Shown: positions 34,372-43,086 of the stretch, piece after piece
How the letters are laid out: every line of letters begins with the position of its first letter
How positions within the stretch are numbered: the first letter of the stretch is position 1
Assembly: GCA_938035125.1 (NCBI GenBank)
Contig: CALHNS010000018.1
Coordinates: forward strand, 1-56,381
DNA from: an uncultured Granulosicoccaceae bacterium
Lineage (GTDB): Bacteria; Pseudomonadota; Gammaproteobacteria; Granulosicoccales; Granulosicoccaceae
Direction: 5' to 3'
Length of the DNA: 56,381 nucleotides
Program-made: the position numbers and the translations under genes
The notes under the pieces: generated by a model
Told to the model about the DNA's origin: nothing
Database searches by the model: none
Seen by the model: the letters and a program-made list of their open reading frames with translations, nothing else

Positions 34372-35498
34372 GGGCGTATAACTAGTGATGGAAATCTTCG
34401 TTTATCGTTGCCTTCGCTTATGAATTCATTAAGATTGATTGGGTAAGTATTAGATTCAGGAGGAGAAGCAAGCACATTGAGATCGCCTTGCAATAGCTCG
34501 CCAAACAAACTGCCATCATCTTGTTTGGATAGTTTGTAGTAAATGCCATTCCATGCATCAATGCCAAAATCTTTTGGAGACTTCCAAACAAAAAGTAATT
34601 GGTATTCTAAATCGGTTAAATCATTTTCTGTAACGGTTCGATTTAATTCGTAGGTATAGGGCAGGTGGCAAAACCATTCAGAAGATTCTGCTAAACAGTT
34701 AAAGGGGCGCATCGATAAAAACTGATCACTAAATGCTGGGCCTTCTATAGACACATTAATTGCGTAGTTTTCATCGTTTTCTCCGGTTGAAGAAAATTCC
34801 ACTGTACCAATACCCCATTCATCTCCAGCCTGATCAATTAAATAAATGTTGGCATTTGATGGAAACGCAGCTTGTGCTAATGCCTTGCCAGTAGATTGAA
34901 CGTTTGCTTGGCCTGAACGTATCGGTGTTTCTGCCACTTCAAAAAAATTGATGGGTTCAACAGGTTCTAACGCGCCACCGTCTTCTAGCCAACCATCGGT
35001 TCCGAGCGGATACCATTTCACAGCACGGTAACCCCATTTAATGGCTCGAACGGATGCGTTCCAACTTTGCCAACAATCGGATGTGCAATAGAAAACGATG
35101 GGCGTTGATTTATCGCTGGCGGTTAAGGCTTCTAAGTTGCTCCGAAAATAGCTGATTGCATCAGGCTCTAGGTGCCCGCGACCCACTTCAGGAAGCCAGG
35201 TCGCACCGGGTATTGATGATCTGTCTTCGCTTATTACCCAGTGGCCATCCAGAGGATCAGGACCGAGACCTCGAGGCGGATAGACATCGATGAAAACCCA
35301 GTTGCCCTCTGTGTGCGCCTTCATTGCTATTGAGGAATCGATAGTAACGCCCCCTGGCACGGATTCAGGCACCGGTGCACGGTATCGTTCCATTCGATAG
35401 CCTGTGTTTGCGTCCACTTGGTATTCTTCAGCGTAAGCAGCAGCGCTAAACAGGGCTGTTAAGGCCAATATTGCAATGATTTGTCTGAGCGAGCGCAT
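34368..35498 (-). CDS. PQQ-catabolism-associated CXXCW-type rhodanese-like protein with C-terminal extension
   Basis: I take the ATG at 35498 because it gives a signal peptide (MRSLRQIIAILALTALF, cleaved after AYA); an earlier ATG at 35585 adds an unlikely leader. Residues ~25-175 are a rhodanese-like domain of the PQQ-associated family with C138-x3-C142-W143 (YCTSDCWQSWNASVRA). The family is usually short. Here ~195 more residues follow (~182-376) that look like a separate beta-rich periplasmic domain with a Cys pair (NCLAESSEWFC). It heads the MoxR/VWA operon and diverges from the ABC transporter genes at 35650. Confidence 0.8.
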   Translation of the reverse strand: MRSLRQIIAILALTALFSAAAYAEEYQVDANTGYRMERYRAPVPESVPGGVTIDSSIAMKAHTEGNWVFIDVYPPRGLGPDPLDGHWVISEDRSSIPGATWLPEVGRGHLEPDAISYFRSNLEALTASDKSTPIVFYCTSDCWQSWNASVRAIKWGYRAVKWYPLGTDGWLEDGGALEPVEPINFFEVAETPIRSGQANVQSTGKALAQAAFPSNANIYLIDQAGDEWGIGTVEFSSTGENDENYAINVSIEGPAFSDQFLSMRPFNCLAESSEWFCHLPYTYELNRTVTENDLTDLEYQLLFVWKSPKDFGIDAWNGIYYKLSKQDDGSLFGELLQGDLNVLASPPESNTYPINLNEFISEGNDKRRFPSLVIRP

Positions 35499-35649
35499 TG
35501 ATGTCTCCAATGGGAACACAAGGAAATTTAGTCTTTGAGCTTGGATTCTTGTTAGGGTTGTGTTAATTAAGTTTATCAAAATCATAATTAATACCCTACA
35601 GATCGTTTCGATAATCTGACAAAGGGCAGTAAAACAAAGGAATTACATC

Positions 35650-36624
35650 ATGCTACAACCGGTGAAATTTGTAATCGCATTAGTATTCAGCTGTTTTTTC
35701 ATGACGGCATCAAATGCGGCTGAACCAGTAATAAAAGTAGGCGTTCTCAAATTCGGTACGGTGAACTGGGAATTGAAAGCTATGAAACATCATGGCCTGG
35801 ATAAGGCCAATGGGTTTGAGTTAGAAATTGTGCCCTTTGCAGGAGGTGACGCTACGCGCGTTGCGCTTCAAGGCGGTGCTGTAGACGTTATCGTGGCCGA
35901 TTGGTTATGGGTTTCTAGGCAGCGTAGTGAAGGTAAAGATTTTACATTCGCTCCATACAGCTCATCGGTGGGCGCTATTATGGTTAGCGCAGACAGCGAC
36001 CTGCAAAATTTGGGCGATTTAAAGGGTAAAAAAATTGGCGTAGCGGGTGGGCCTTTAGATAAAAGCTGGTTATTACTACAAGGCATGGCTGCGCAAGAGT
36101 ACGAGTCCGATCTAGCAGGTAGTAATGATGTTGTTTTTGGTGCACCGCCATTACTTGCTGAAAAAGCGTCCGATGGTGAGTTGGATGCAGTCTTGAACTT
36201 TTGGCATTTTTCAGCACGCCTTGAAGCGAAAGGGTTTCGTCGTTTGGTCAGTGCAGAAGATGCGGCCAATGCGTTGGGTTCCACAGGGCCAGTCTCGGCA
36301 ATCGGTTATGTATTCAGTGAAAAATGGGCCGAAAATAATCCAGCAGCAGGGTTTGTCGAAGCTTCTCGCGCCACTAAAGCTCTTATGCGTGATTCAGATG
36401 ATGAGTGGCAACGGTTGTCCTCAAGTGGCGCTATAAAAGATGGCCCCGATGCGTTACGAGTGCTACGTGATCGTTTTCGAGAGGGAATTCCCAAGCGAGA
36501 GCTGAATGATGAAATCGATGATGCAGGCAAAATTTATGAAGTGCTTGCAGAGCTCGGTGGCAAAAAACTAGTGGGCGATTCAGCTGAAATGGCGGAAGGT
36601 ACCTATTGGACGGGTGCGAAGTAA
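35650..36624 (+). CDS. NitT/TauT-type ABC transporter substrate-binding protein
   Basis: The 324-residue protein has a signal peptide (~1-23, ending SNAAEP) and an SsuA/THI5-like binding domain (KVGVLKFGTVNWELKAMKHHGLDKANGFELEIVPFAGGDATRVALQGGAVDVIVADWLWVSRQ, paraphrased by its G-G-A-V-D core). Its ligand is unknown. Related binding proteins take nitrate, taurine, sulfonates or thiamine precursors; its place in a PQQ alcohol oxidation block suggests another substrate, possibly metal- or alcohol-related. The permease and ATPase follow, overlapping. Confidence 0.82.
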   Translation: MLQPVKFVIALVFSCFFMTASNAAEPVIKVGVLKFGTVNWELKAMKHHGLDKANGFELEIVPFAGGDATRVALQGGAVDVIVADWLWVSRQRSEGKDFTFAPYSSSVGAIMVSADSDLQNLGDLKGKKIGVAGGPLDKSWLLLQGMAAQEYESDLAGSNDVVFGAPPLLAEKASDGELDAVLNFWHFSARLEAKGFRRLVSAEDAANALGSTGPVSAIGYVFSEKWAENNPAAGFVEASRATKALMRDSDDEWQRLSSSGAIKDGPDALRVLRDRFREGIPKRELNDEIDDAGKIYEVLAELGGKKLVGDSAEMAEGTYWTGAK

Positions 36625-37376
36625 CCATCAAACGCTTATTGATAACGCTGCTTTCAATTGTTTTATTAATTGGCCTGTGGTCAATCGTTGCAGTAACGAT
36701 AAACGATAATGCGTTGCCCACACCATCGGCGGTATGGGCGGCGATGGTTGTTGAGTGGCGTGCTGGCGACCTAGTTTTTCACTTAAGTATGACGCTGATG
36801 CGGGTGGCGTTGGCATTCATTGTCGCTATGGCCATTGGCAGTGCTATCGGAATTTTTCTCGGTATGAAGCCTGCTGCCGATTTGTTTTTAGATCCTTGGC
36901 TAATCTTGCTTCTGAATATTCCTGCCCTAGTAGTCATTGTGCTTGCGTACATTTGGTTTGGCTTGAATGAGGCGGCTGCTGTGGGGGCTGTCGCTGTGAA
37001 TAAAATTCCCAATGTTGTAGTAACACTGCGAGAGGGTGCGCGATCGTTGGATCCTGAATTTGCAGAAATGGGCCGCGTCTATCGATTTGGACGCTTTAAA
37101 CGCCTTTGGCATATCGTGTTACCGCAACTTCAACCGTTTTTTGCCGCAGCGACCCGTTCAGGCATTGCGTTAATTTGGAAAATCGTTTTGGTCGTGGAAC
37201 TGTTAGGTCGTTCCAATGGGGTCGGATTTCAGATTCATTTGTATTTCCAATTGTTCGATGTAGCCACTATTTTGGCTTACACCATGGCTTTTGTCGTCGT
37301 TATGTTGGTTGTGGAATTTTTAATTTTGCAGCCATTTGAAACGAGGAGTAATCGTTGGCGTGCAACGGCAACATGA
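36606..37376 (+). CDS. NitT/TauT-type ABC transporter permease
   Basis: The 256-residue inner-membrane permease has about six membrane segments and the EAA loop near residues 145-165 (EGARSLDPEFAEMGRVY...). The best start is TTG 36606, within the end of the binding-protein gene, with GGAAGG eight bases upstream; no ATG fits. Its stop overlaps the ATPase start as ATGA. Confidence 0.82.
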   Translation: MDGCEVTIKRLLITLLSIVLLIGLWSIVAVTINDNALPTPSAVWAAMVVEWRAGDLVFHLSMTLMRVALAFIVAMAIGSAIGIFLGMKPAADLFLDPWLILLLNIPALVVIVLAYIWFGLNEAAAVGAVAVNKIPNVVVTLREGARSLDPEFAEMGRVYRFGRFKRLWHIVLPQLQPFFAAATRSGIALIWKIVLVVELLGRSNGVGFQIHLYFQLFDVATILAYTMAFVVVMLVVEFLILQPFETRSNRWRATAT

Positions 37377-38125
37377 GTTATTTACTTAACGTTGATATAA
37401 AAGAACGCATTTTCCAGACTCAAGAAGGTGCATCCTTACACGCTATAGGCCAATTAAATTTTTCGCTTCAACCGAGCTCATTTACCGTGGTGGTGGGGCC
37501 ATCGGGGTGTGGGAAAACAACCACATTGCGAATGATTTTAGGATTGGATCAGGGTTATAAGGGCTCCATTGAAGCTAAGTTGGATACCAGTTCGGGTGGT
37601 CATGGTAAGGGAACCACCGCTGCAGTGTTTCAAGAGCCTCGGCTGCTGCCATGGCGAACAGTGGAACAAAATGTACGTCTTGCGTTACCCGAGCCGTTAA
37701 AGCAAAGCTCATTTGAAGATCTCTTTGATACATTAGGCTTGCAGGAAGTCAGAAGCTTTTATCCTAGCCAGTTGTCTTTAGGGTTGGCAAGGCGTGTAGC
37801 CATCGCTCGAGCATTTGCGGTTGAGCCTTCATTACTGATACTCGATGAGCCGTTTGTCTCTTTAGACGAGCCTACAGCTGATCGATTGCGAGCATTGCTG
37901 CTTCGGGTATGGCAGGCAAGGCCCTGTACGGTGTTGATGGTGACCCATAATGTTCGAGAAGCGGCTGAATTAGCCGATAATATACTGGTGTTTAGCAAGC
38001 GACCCACTCGTGTGGTCGATTCCATCACCGTTGAAAAATCAAGAGAACAACGCGATGCCACTTACATTCAACATATCGTTGATAAACTAAAAAATTCAGT
38101 GCAATCTGAGGATGTGCAAAGCTAA
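37373..38125 (+). CDS. NitT/TauT-type ABC transporter ATP-binding protein
   Basis: The ATG at 37373 overlaps the permease stop (ATGA) and is preferred to a TTG at 37355. The ~250-residue ATPase has Walker A GPSGCGKTT (~44-52), Q-loop FQEPRLLPW, and Walker B LLILDEPFVSLD. The signature is degenerate: the expected LSGG reads LSLGLARR. It forms a transporter with the two genes before it. Its last 4 bp overlap the end of the convergent ABC-2 permease gene. Confidence 0.85.
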   Translation: MSYLLNVDIKERIFQTQEGASLHAIGQLNFSLQPSSFTVVVGPSGCGKTTTLRMILGLDQGYKGSIEAKLDTSSGGHGKGTTAAVFQEPRLLPWRTVEQNVRLALPEPLKQSSFEDLFDTLGLQEVRSFYPSQLSLGLARRVAIARAFAVEPSLLILDEPFVSLDEPTADRLRALLLRVWQARPCTVLMVTHNVREAAELADNILVFSKRPTRVVDSITVEKSREQRDATYIQHIVDKLKNSVQSEDVQS

Positions 38126-38922
38126 CGATTGGCTGTTTTATTTGCGCGAAATCTACGCGCTGGATTATAAGACCAGCAAGCGGTTGTAAAAAATGCTGCT
38201 GTACAAAGAACAACGACGGCTAGCGATGTAAAATTCCATTGGCCGTAGAACGCGAAGCGAAGAAGTTCCACTGCATGGCTAAACGGATTCCACTGGCAAA
38301 TTGCTGCCAACAAAGCGCTGGATTCTTGCATTTTCCATAGAGGGTAAAGCGCTGTGGATAAAAAGAACATAGGGAAAATGACAAAATTCATTACCCCAGC
38401 GAAATTTTCTAGTTGTTTAACTAACGACGCAATCAGTAATCCCATTGCGCCTAACATCAGACCATTTAATACTAATGCAGGAAGGGCTAAGAAAAAACCA
38501 ATGTAAGGAAAATCGATATTGGTTAAACGCGCGAGTATTAGGAATGCGGCTATTTGTGTGATGGAAACAGCAACACCTGCCAGTAGTTTGCAAAGGAGTA
38601 AATACCATCGAGGTAACGGGGTCGTTAACAACACACGCATTGACCCCATTTCTTGATCATAAACCATGGATAAAGAAGACTGCATGCCATTGAACAGTTG
38701 AATCATGCCGATTAACCCAGGAATTATGTAAACCTCATACGTCATGTACGTTTGATAAGGCGGGGTTATGGACAAGCCCAGCGCTGCACGAAAACCTGCG
38801 GCGAATACCACAAGCCACAGTAAAGGTCTTACTAGCGCTGCAATAAAACGCTCTCGTTGATGGACGAATCTTAATAGCTCGCGCAGTACGATGCCTTTGA
38901 GAGCAAGTAGGTGATGATTCAT
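38122..38922 (-). CDS. ABC-2 type permease of PQQ alcohol dehydrogenase cluster (PedC-like)
   Basis: The 266-residue membrane protein is an ABC-2 permease with about six membrane segments (for example ALVRPLLWLVVFAAGFRAAL and GVMNFVIFPMFFLSTALYPLW). It belongs with the ATPase gene that overlaps it by 4 bp; such pairs are found in PQQ alcohol dehydrogenase regions such as the P. putida ped genes. Substrate and direction are unknown; ABC-2 systems usually export. Confidence 0.82.
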   Translation of the reverse strand: MNHHLLALKGIVLRELLRFVHQRERFIAALVRPLLWLVVFAAGFRAALGLSITPPYQTYMTYEVYIIPGLIGMIQLFNGMQSSLSMVYDQEMGSMRVLLTTPLPRWYLLLCKLLAGVAVSITQIAAFLILARLTNIDFPYIGFFLALPALVLNGLMLGAMGLLIASLVKQLENFAGVMNFVIFPMFFLSTALYPLWKMQESSALLAAICQWNPFSHAVELLRFAFYGQWNFTSLAVVVLCTAAFFTTACWSYNPARRFRANKTANR

Positions 38923-39641
38923 GATTGGTCCATCACTTCTTGCATAACGCCGGCAAGATCCGTTGCGTTAGATTCGCTGACCAGTTGGTGCGCTAAGCCG
39001 TCGCGCTGAATTTTGCCTTTATGCAAAATGAGCACGCGATCATCATCATTTATCTCATCGACTAGATGGGTTGCCCAGAGAACAGCGCAATTTTCTTGTG
39101 AAGGTATGTTGTGTAGATAACTTATAAGATCTTTTCGGGTTGGAATGTCTAAGCCAACTGTAGGTTCATCGAGTAGCAAGAATGTGGGTTCATGCAATGT
39201 GGCGCGGGCTATTTCAACTCGCCGTCGGTGGCCACCGTTAAGATTTCTGATTTTATCTTTTCGTCTATCACCAAGATGCATACGCTCTAGTGCTTCATCA
39301 ATGCGAGGCTTTGCAACAGCTCTTGGGATTCCGCGCAAGTCGCAAAAGTACAGTAGATTTTGTTCAACACTTAAATCGAGATCAAGGGTTTGAGCCTGGA
39401 ACACAATTCCTAGAGGGGCAAGAGCGTTACTGGTATTGGCAAGGGGTTGCCCATCAATCTCAATTTGTCCCTCATCGGGTGCAAAAAGGCCCGTAATTAA
39501 AGAAAATAAAGTGGTCTTTCCAGCTCCATTAGGCCCGAGTAAGATCACCGTCTCGCCAGCATCAATGGTTAATGTGACACCGTCAAGTGCCAAGCGCTTC
39601 CCATAGCGAAATGTCACTTGATTGAGAGTTAGTGCATTCAC
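38919..39641 (-). CDS. ABC transporter ATPase of PQQ alcohol dehydrogenase cluster (PedB-like)
   Basis: The 240-residue ATPase has Walker A GPNGAGKTT (~33-41), the signature LNGGHRRRVEIARA (about 133-146; LSGGQ reads LNGGH) and Walker B FLLLDEPTVGLD. The sequence is typical of the ATP-binding subunit linked to PQQ-dependent alcohol dehydrogenase systems. It is transcribed with the ABC-2 permease and diverges from the pedF-like cytochrome gene. Confidence 0.85.
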   Translation of the reverse strand: MNALTLNQVTFRYGKRLALDGVTLTIDAGETVILLGPNGAGKTTLFSLITGLFAPDEGQIEIDGQPLANTSNALAPLGIVFQAQTLDLDLSVEQNLLYFCDLRGIPRAVAKPRIDEALERMHLGDRRKDKIRNLNGGHRRRVEIARATLHEPTFLLLDEPTVGLDIPTRKDLISYLHNIPSQENCAVLWATHLVDEINDDDRVLILHKGKIQRDGLAHQLVSESNATDLAGVMQEVMDQS

Positions 39642-39722
39642 AATTTATGAAGCTACCATTTTGAATTTTGCCGATTTTAAGATAAGCTGGTGCTTGAATA
39701 TACCGTGCTACATAGGAATATC

Positions 39723-40169
39723 ATGAAAATTCGTCTCATCGCAGCTTCCGCTGTTGCGGTTTTCGCTTTTCAATTAACCCTCGTGAATCAGGTGTTTAGC
39801 CATGGAGATGTATCACCGCAAGCGGTTGACACCGAAGGTCTAGAGCCATTAGGTGATGAATTTCTACCTGAAAACCCATACCGCCTAGCAGGTGGCGAAC
39901 AGTATGCGCTAGCCCAAGAAATCGGTAGCTCGGCCTACAATTCTAATTGCGCTCGCTGCCATGGATTGGAGGCAATTTCTGGGGGAATCGCTCCCGATGT
40001 TCGACTTTTAGAAGATGGTGAATTTGGCGACGAGTGGTTTATGGAGCGCGTTCGTAAAGGGTATTCACAAAATGGCGCTTACAAAATGCCACCGTTTCAA
40101 GAATTGTTAAGTCAAGAAGCGATGTGGGCCATTCGTTCATACACCGAAACACGCCCGCGGCCCGAGTAA
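39723..40169 (+). CDS. pedF: Cytochrome c-550, PedF-like
   Basis: I use the ATG at 39723, which gives a signal peptide ending at about residue 27 (FSHGDV). The ~148-residue cytochrome has a single haem motif C76-A-R-C79-H80 and family-specific segments HGDVSPQAVDTEGL, AYNSNCARCHGLEAISGGIAPD and ALWAIRS-like MWAIRSYTETR. PedF-type cytochromes accept electrons from PQQ alcohol dehydrogenases such as ExaA/PedE/PedH. The order pedF, binding protein, SoxYZ-like, metallohydrolase, dehydrogenase equals that of the P. putida ped region as I remember it. Confidence 0.88.
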   Translation: MKIRLIAASAVAVFAFQLTLVNQVFSHGDVSPQAVDTEGLEPLGDEFLPENPYRLAGGEQYALAQEIGSSAYNSNCARCHGLEAISGGIAPDVRLLEDGEFGDEWFMERVRKGYSQNGAYKMPPFQELLSQEAMWAIRSYTETRPRPE

Positions 40170-40176
40170 ATTTGTT

Positions 40177-41061
40177 TTGCATCAAGGCATGGGGGCAGCG
40201 TTGAATAAAGTCAGTTTTATAGTCGCCAGTCTGTTGGTTTTGGCTTTGCTTGGAACCGGCGGATCGTTGCTAGCCAGACCACTTGATGACGTGGTGGACA
40301 GTGGCACCATTTCCATTTTCGTATACAGCGACTATGCACCGTATTCATGGGAAGACGAGAATGGCGCGCAAGGTATTGATGTTGAGATCGGAAAACATAT
40401 TGCTGAATTTCTTGAGGTAGATGTTGAATTTCTTATCCGCGGTGCCGATGAAAACCTTGATGACGATTTGCGCGTCAATATTTGGAAAGGGGATCTAATC
40501 CATCGACGTTACGCTGATGTGATGTTGCATGTACCTTTTGATCGTGAAGTCGATATACGCAATGAACTGGCGGTTTTGTCTTCTCCGTATTTTCAGGAAA
40601 AAATGGCGGTGGTGCACAATGTTAGTGAGCTACCCGAGGTCAAAACCTTCGGACGTTTTGTTACCAATCCCATAGCGGTTGAATTGGATACGGCTGGGGA
40701 TTTTTTTCTATCTAATGCGTTTCGTGGACAACTTCAACAAAGCGTACGAAGAGGGAGAACTTTTGCCGATGCCGAGAATCTTTACTTAGAAGGTGAGGTT
40801 CATGCGTTAATGGCATCAAAAGCGCAAGCTGAATGGGTAGCTTTTCAGGCGGCTAAAGCGGGCATAGAATCCCGAATTTCCCAGCCTCCCATGCCTGGCA
40901 TAGTCCGCACGGGGTGGCCAATTGGTATAGCCGTAAAGCACGACAGTCGCGATTTGTCCTACGCTGTAGGAGATGCGTTAACCGATTTAATTGAAACCGG
41001 TAAAATGGGTGAAATATACGAGCGGTACGGCGTTTCTTGGTCAGCGCCTGAACTAGAGTAA
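40177..41061 (+). CDS. Quinoprotein-dehydrogenase-associated substrate-binding-like protein
   Basis: The ~290-residue secreted protein is related to MxaJ/XoxJ-type periplasmic binding proteins that accompany PQQ dehydrogenases. Visible parts are ISIFVYSDYAPYSWEDENGAQGIDVEIGKHIAEFL and MLHVPFDREVDIR. In the XoxJ relatives the domain is thought to help activate the dehydrogenase. The start is uncertain: TTG 40177, ATG 40189 and TTG 40201 are all possible, none with ideal spacing. It lies 7 bp after the cytochrome gene. Confidence 0.82.
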   Translation: MHQGMGAALNKVSFIVASLLVLALLGTGGSLLARPLDDVVDSGTISIFVYSDYAPYSWEDENGAQGIDVEIGKHIAEFLEVDVEFLIRGADENLDDDLRVNIWKGDLIHRRYADVMLHVPFDREVDIRNELAVLSSPYFQEKMAVVHNVSELPEVKTFGRFVTNPIAVELDTAGDFFLSNAFRGQLQQSVRRGRTFADAENLYLEGEVHALMASKAQAEWVAFQAAKAGIESRISQPPMPGIVRTGWPIGIAVKHDSRDLSYAVGDALTDLIETGKMGEIYERYGVSWSAPELE

Positions 41062-41093
41062 ATACCGACACTGGATAGCAAAGGGTTTAACAA

Positions 41094-41909
41094 ATGATTA
41101 CTACGATTAACAGAATTGTCGCTAGCATCTTTGTCTTGTTGGTGTCTGTGCAATCTTTACAAGCCCGTGAAGTGCAAGCCGACCCATTGAATTCTGTAAT
41201 GTGGAATAACATGGTCGAGCGGTTCATGCCGGATGGCGATGTCATCTTTGACCCTCGCGTCAAAGTTATCGCACCAGTTTCTGCTGAAGATCAGTTTTAT
41301 GTTCCGATAACGGTAGACGCAACCGAACTTGAAAACGTTGATCGCGTTATTGCTGTGGCCGATTTGAATCCCATTCCGTTAGTGTTAACGGTTACGCCTC
41401 ATCAAGCGCTGTCGTTTATTGGGTTTCGCTTGAAGTTGCAGCAATCCTCGCCCATTCACGTTGGCGTTCGAACCACAGACGGTGTTTGGCATGTTGGCGG
41501 CGTGTTGGTTGATGCCGCGGGGGGCGGTTGCACAGCACCCGCTGCCGCTCATATGAACAGTAATTGGATGAAAACTCTGGGGGAAACTCGAGCTTTCGCT
41601 GGGCGTGATCTATCAGGCAGTGCTCGAATGACACTTCGTATGCGCCACCCAATGGATACAGGCCTTGCTGCAGGAATTCCTGCGTTTTATTTGAATGAAC
41701 TCAGTGTTGAAACTGAAGATGGTGTACCCATTGCTGATCTAGAGCTGTTTGAGCCCGTTAGTGAAAACCCAACATTAACCATTAAGCCCGATGTGGGTGA
41801 TGAAGCAACCACGATCACCGTTTCAGGCAGAGATACCGAAGGAAATAATTACCGATTCCCATTATCGTTGCCTGCAGTGGCCGCTGCGGCTGCTTCTCGA
41901 ACTAACTAA
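41094..41909 (+). CDS. Quinoprotein-dehydrogenase-associated SoxYZ-like carrier
   Basis: The 271-residue protein fuses SoxY-like and SoxZ-like domains: a signal peptide (~1-24), a SoxY part ending VDAAGGGCTAPAAAH with a possible carrier Cys146, and a SoxZ part (~170-271) with RMRHPMDTGL. This family is found beside PQQ dehydrogenases and not with the normal Sox system; its role is not established. A bona fide soxY/soxZ pair is encoded 18 kb upstream, so the window holds both kinds. Confidence 0.88.
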   Translation: MITTINRIVASIFVLLVSVQSLQAREVQADPLNSVMWNNMVERFMPDGDVIFDPRVKVIAPVSAEDQFYVPITVDATELENVDRVIAVADLNPIPLVLTVTPHQALSFIGFRLKLQQSSPIHVGVRTTDGVWHVGGVLVDAAGGGCTAPAAAHMNSNWMKTLGETRAFAGRDLSGSARMTLRMRHPMDTGLAAGIPAFYLNELSVETEDGVPIADLELFEPVSENPTLTIKPDVGDEATTITVSGRDTEGNNYRFPLSLPAVAAAAASRTN

Positions 41910-41943
41910 TAGAGATTAGCTAACCAAATTCGAGACCCCTTTG

Positions 41944-42927
41944 ATGCAAAGTGCTGCTCCGTTTTCTCGCCGTCGCCGGCAAATATTGCAATGGCTTTCT
42001 ACGGGTTGCGGTTGTGCTATGTGCGGCTCGATAGATGCGCAAATCTTAGGTTACGATCTTTACGCTACTGAAATCGCCAGTAAAACTTGGGCCGTGCATG
42101 GACAGCCAGAGTATTTCGAGATAGGCAATGGTGGCAACATAGTTAATGTGGCCTTTATCGAAGTACCTGATGGCATTGTTGTTATCGATACCGGGCCTTC
42201 AAAGCGCTACGGGGAAGCGTTGCTGGCTTTGATTGAACGTACTGTTCCAGGAAAAGAAATATTACGTGTGTACAACACCCACCATCACCCTGATCATTTT
42301 CTAGGTAATCAAGTTTTTCAACCTGAAACCATTGCGGCTCCTCAAAAAGTCATTGATAACATCAACGCCGAAGGCGATGGTTTCACTGACAATTTATACC
42401 GTCTTTTAGGTGATTGGATGCGTGGTACCTTGGTTGTAGCTCCCGGTGTGGCTCTGGAGGCCACATCAGAAGAAGTGGGTGGTCGAAACTTTTCGCTGTT
42501 TTACTTAGATGGCCACACCAGCGCTGATTTTGTTATTCGAGACGATGAAACCGGTGTTTTATTTTCTGGTGATTTAGCTTTTTTGTACCGAGCACCCACA
42601 ACACCGCACGCCAACATACCCCGCTGGACCGCAGCGATAGAAACCTTAACCGAAATTGATAGAGATTTAATATTGCCAGGGCATGGCCCAAGTGATCCTA
42701 AAGGTGAGTCTTTAAGTCAAACCAGTGATTATTTGAGCTGGCTTGATGGCAATCTGCGCGATGCTGTTGGCCAAGGCTTCACTATGAACGAAGCGATGCT
42801 AATGCCCATTCCTAAGCGCTTTGCAGGGCTAGGTGTGGTTAGAACCGAGTACGAACGCTCCGTTGTGCATTTGTTTCAAGATCTTGAAGATGAGCTCTTT
42901 CAAGTGATCGATGTCGTTCGAGACTGA
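41944..42927 (+). CDS. Quinoprotein relay system zinc metallohydrolase
   Basis: The metallo-beta-lactamase-fold protein (~327 residues) has the zinc motif HHHPDH (H113, H115, D117, H118), a second His in LDGHTSADF and an Asp in SGDLAFL, then GHGP. The N-terminus has a Tat-like RRRRQ and a Cys-rich stretch (GCGCAMCGS). The family lies between the SoxYZ-like carrier and the PQQ dehydrogenase in quinoprotein clusters; its substrate is unknown. I start at ATG 41944; the TTG at 41941 is adjacent. Confidence 0.87.
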   Translation: MQSAAPFSRRRRQILQWLSTGCGCAMCGSIDAQILGYDLYATEIASKTWAVHGQPEYFEIGNGGNIVNVAFIEVPDGIVVIDTGPSKRYGEALLALIERTVPGKEILRVYNTHHHPDHFLGNQVFQPETIAAPQKVIDNINAEGDGFTDNLYRLLGDWMRGTLVVAPGVALEATSEEVGGRNFSLFYLDGHTSADFVIRDDETGVLFSGDLAFLYRAPTTPHANIPRWTAAIETLTEIDRDLILPGHGPSDPKGESLSQTSDYLSWLDGNLRDAVGQGFTMNEAMLMPIPKRFAGLGVVRTEYERSVVHLFQDLEDELFQVIDVVRD

Positions 42928-43086
42928 TCACCAAACTAAACTTTTCGATTCTAGGGCTTCCATACCAGTGAACTTTTTGGCATGATGTCGATTAGGTAAA
43001 CCACATTAGATCTAATACCCTAAGAGCCGAGCAACTAAATTTGTAACCAATAGAAGCCGCTCTTGTTAAATGGAGGAGTTCTCTTG

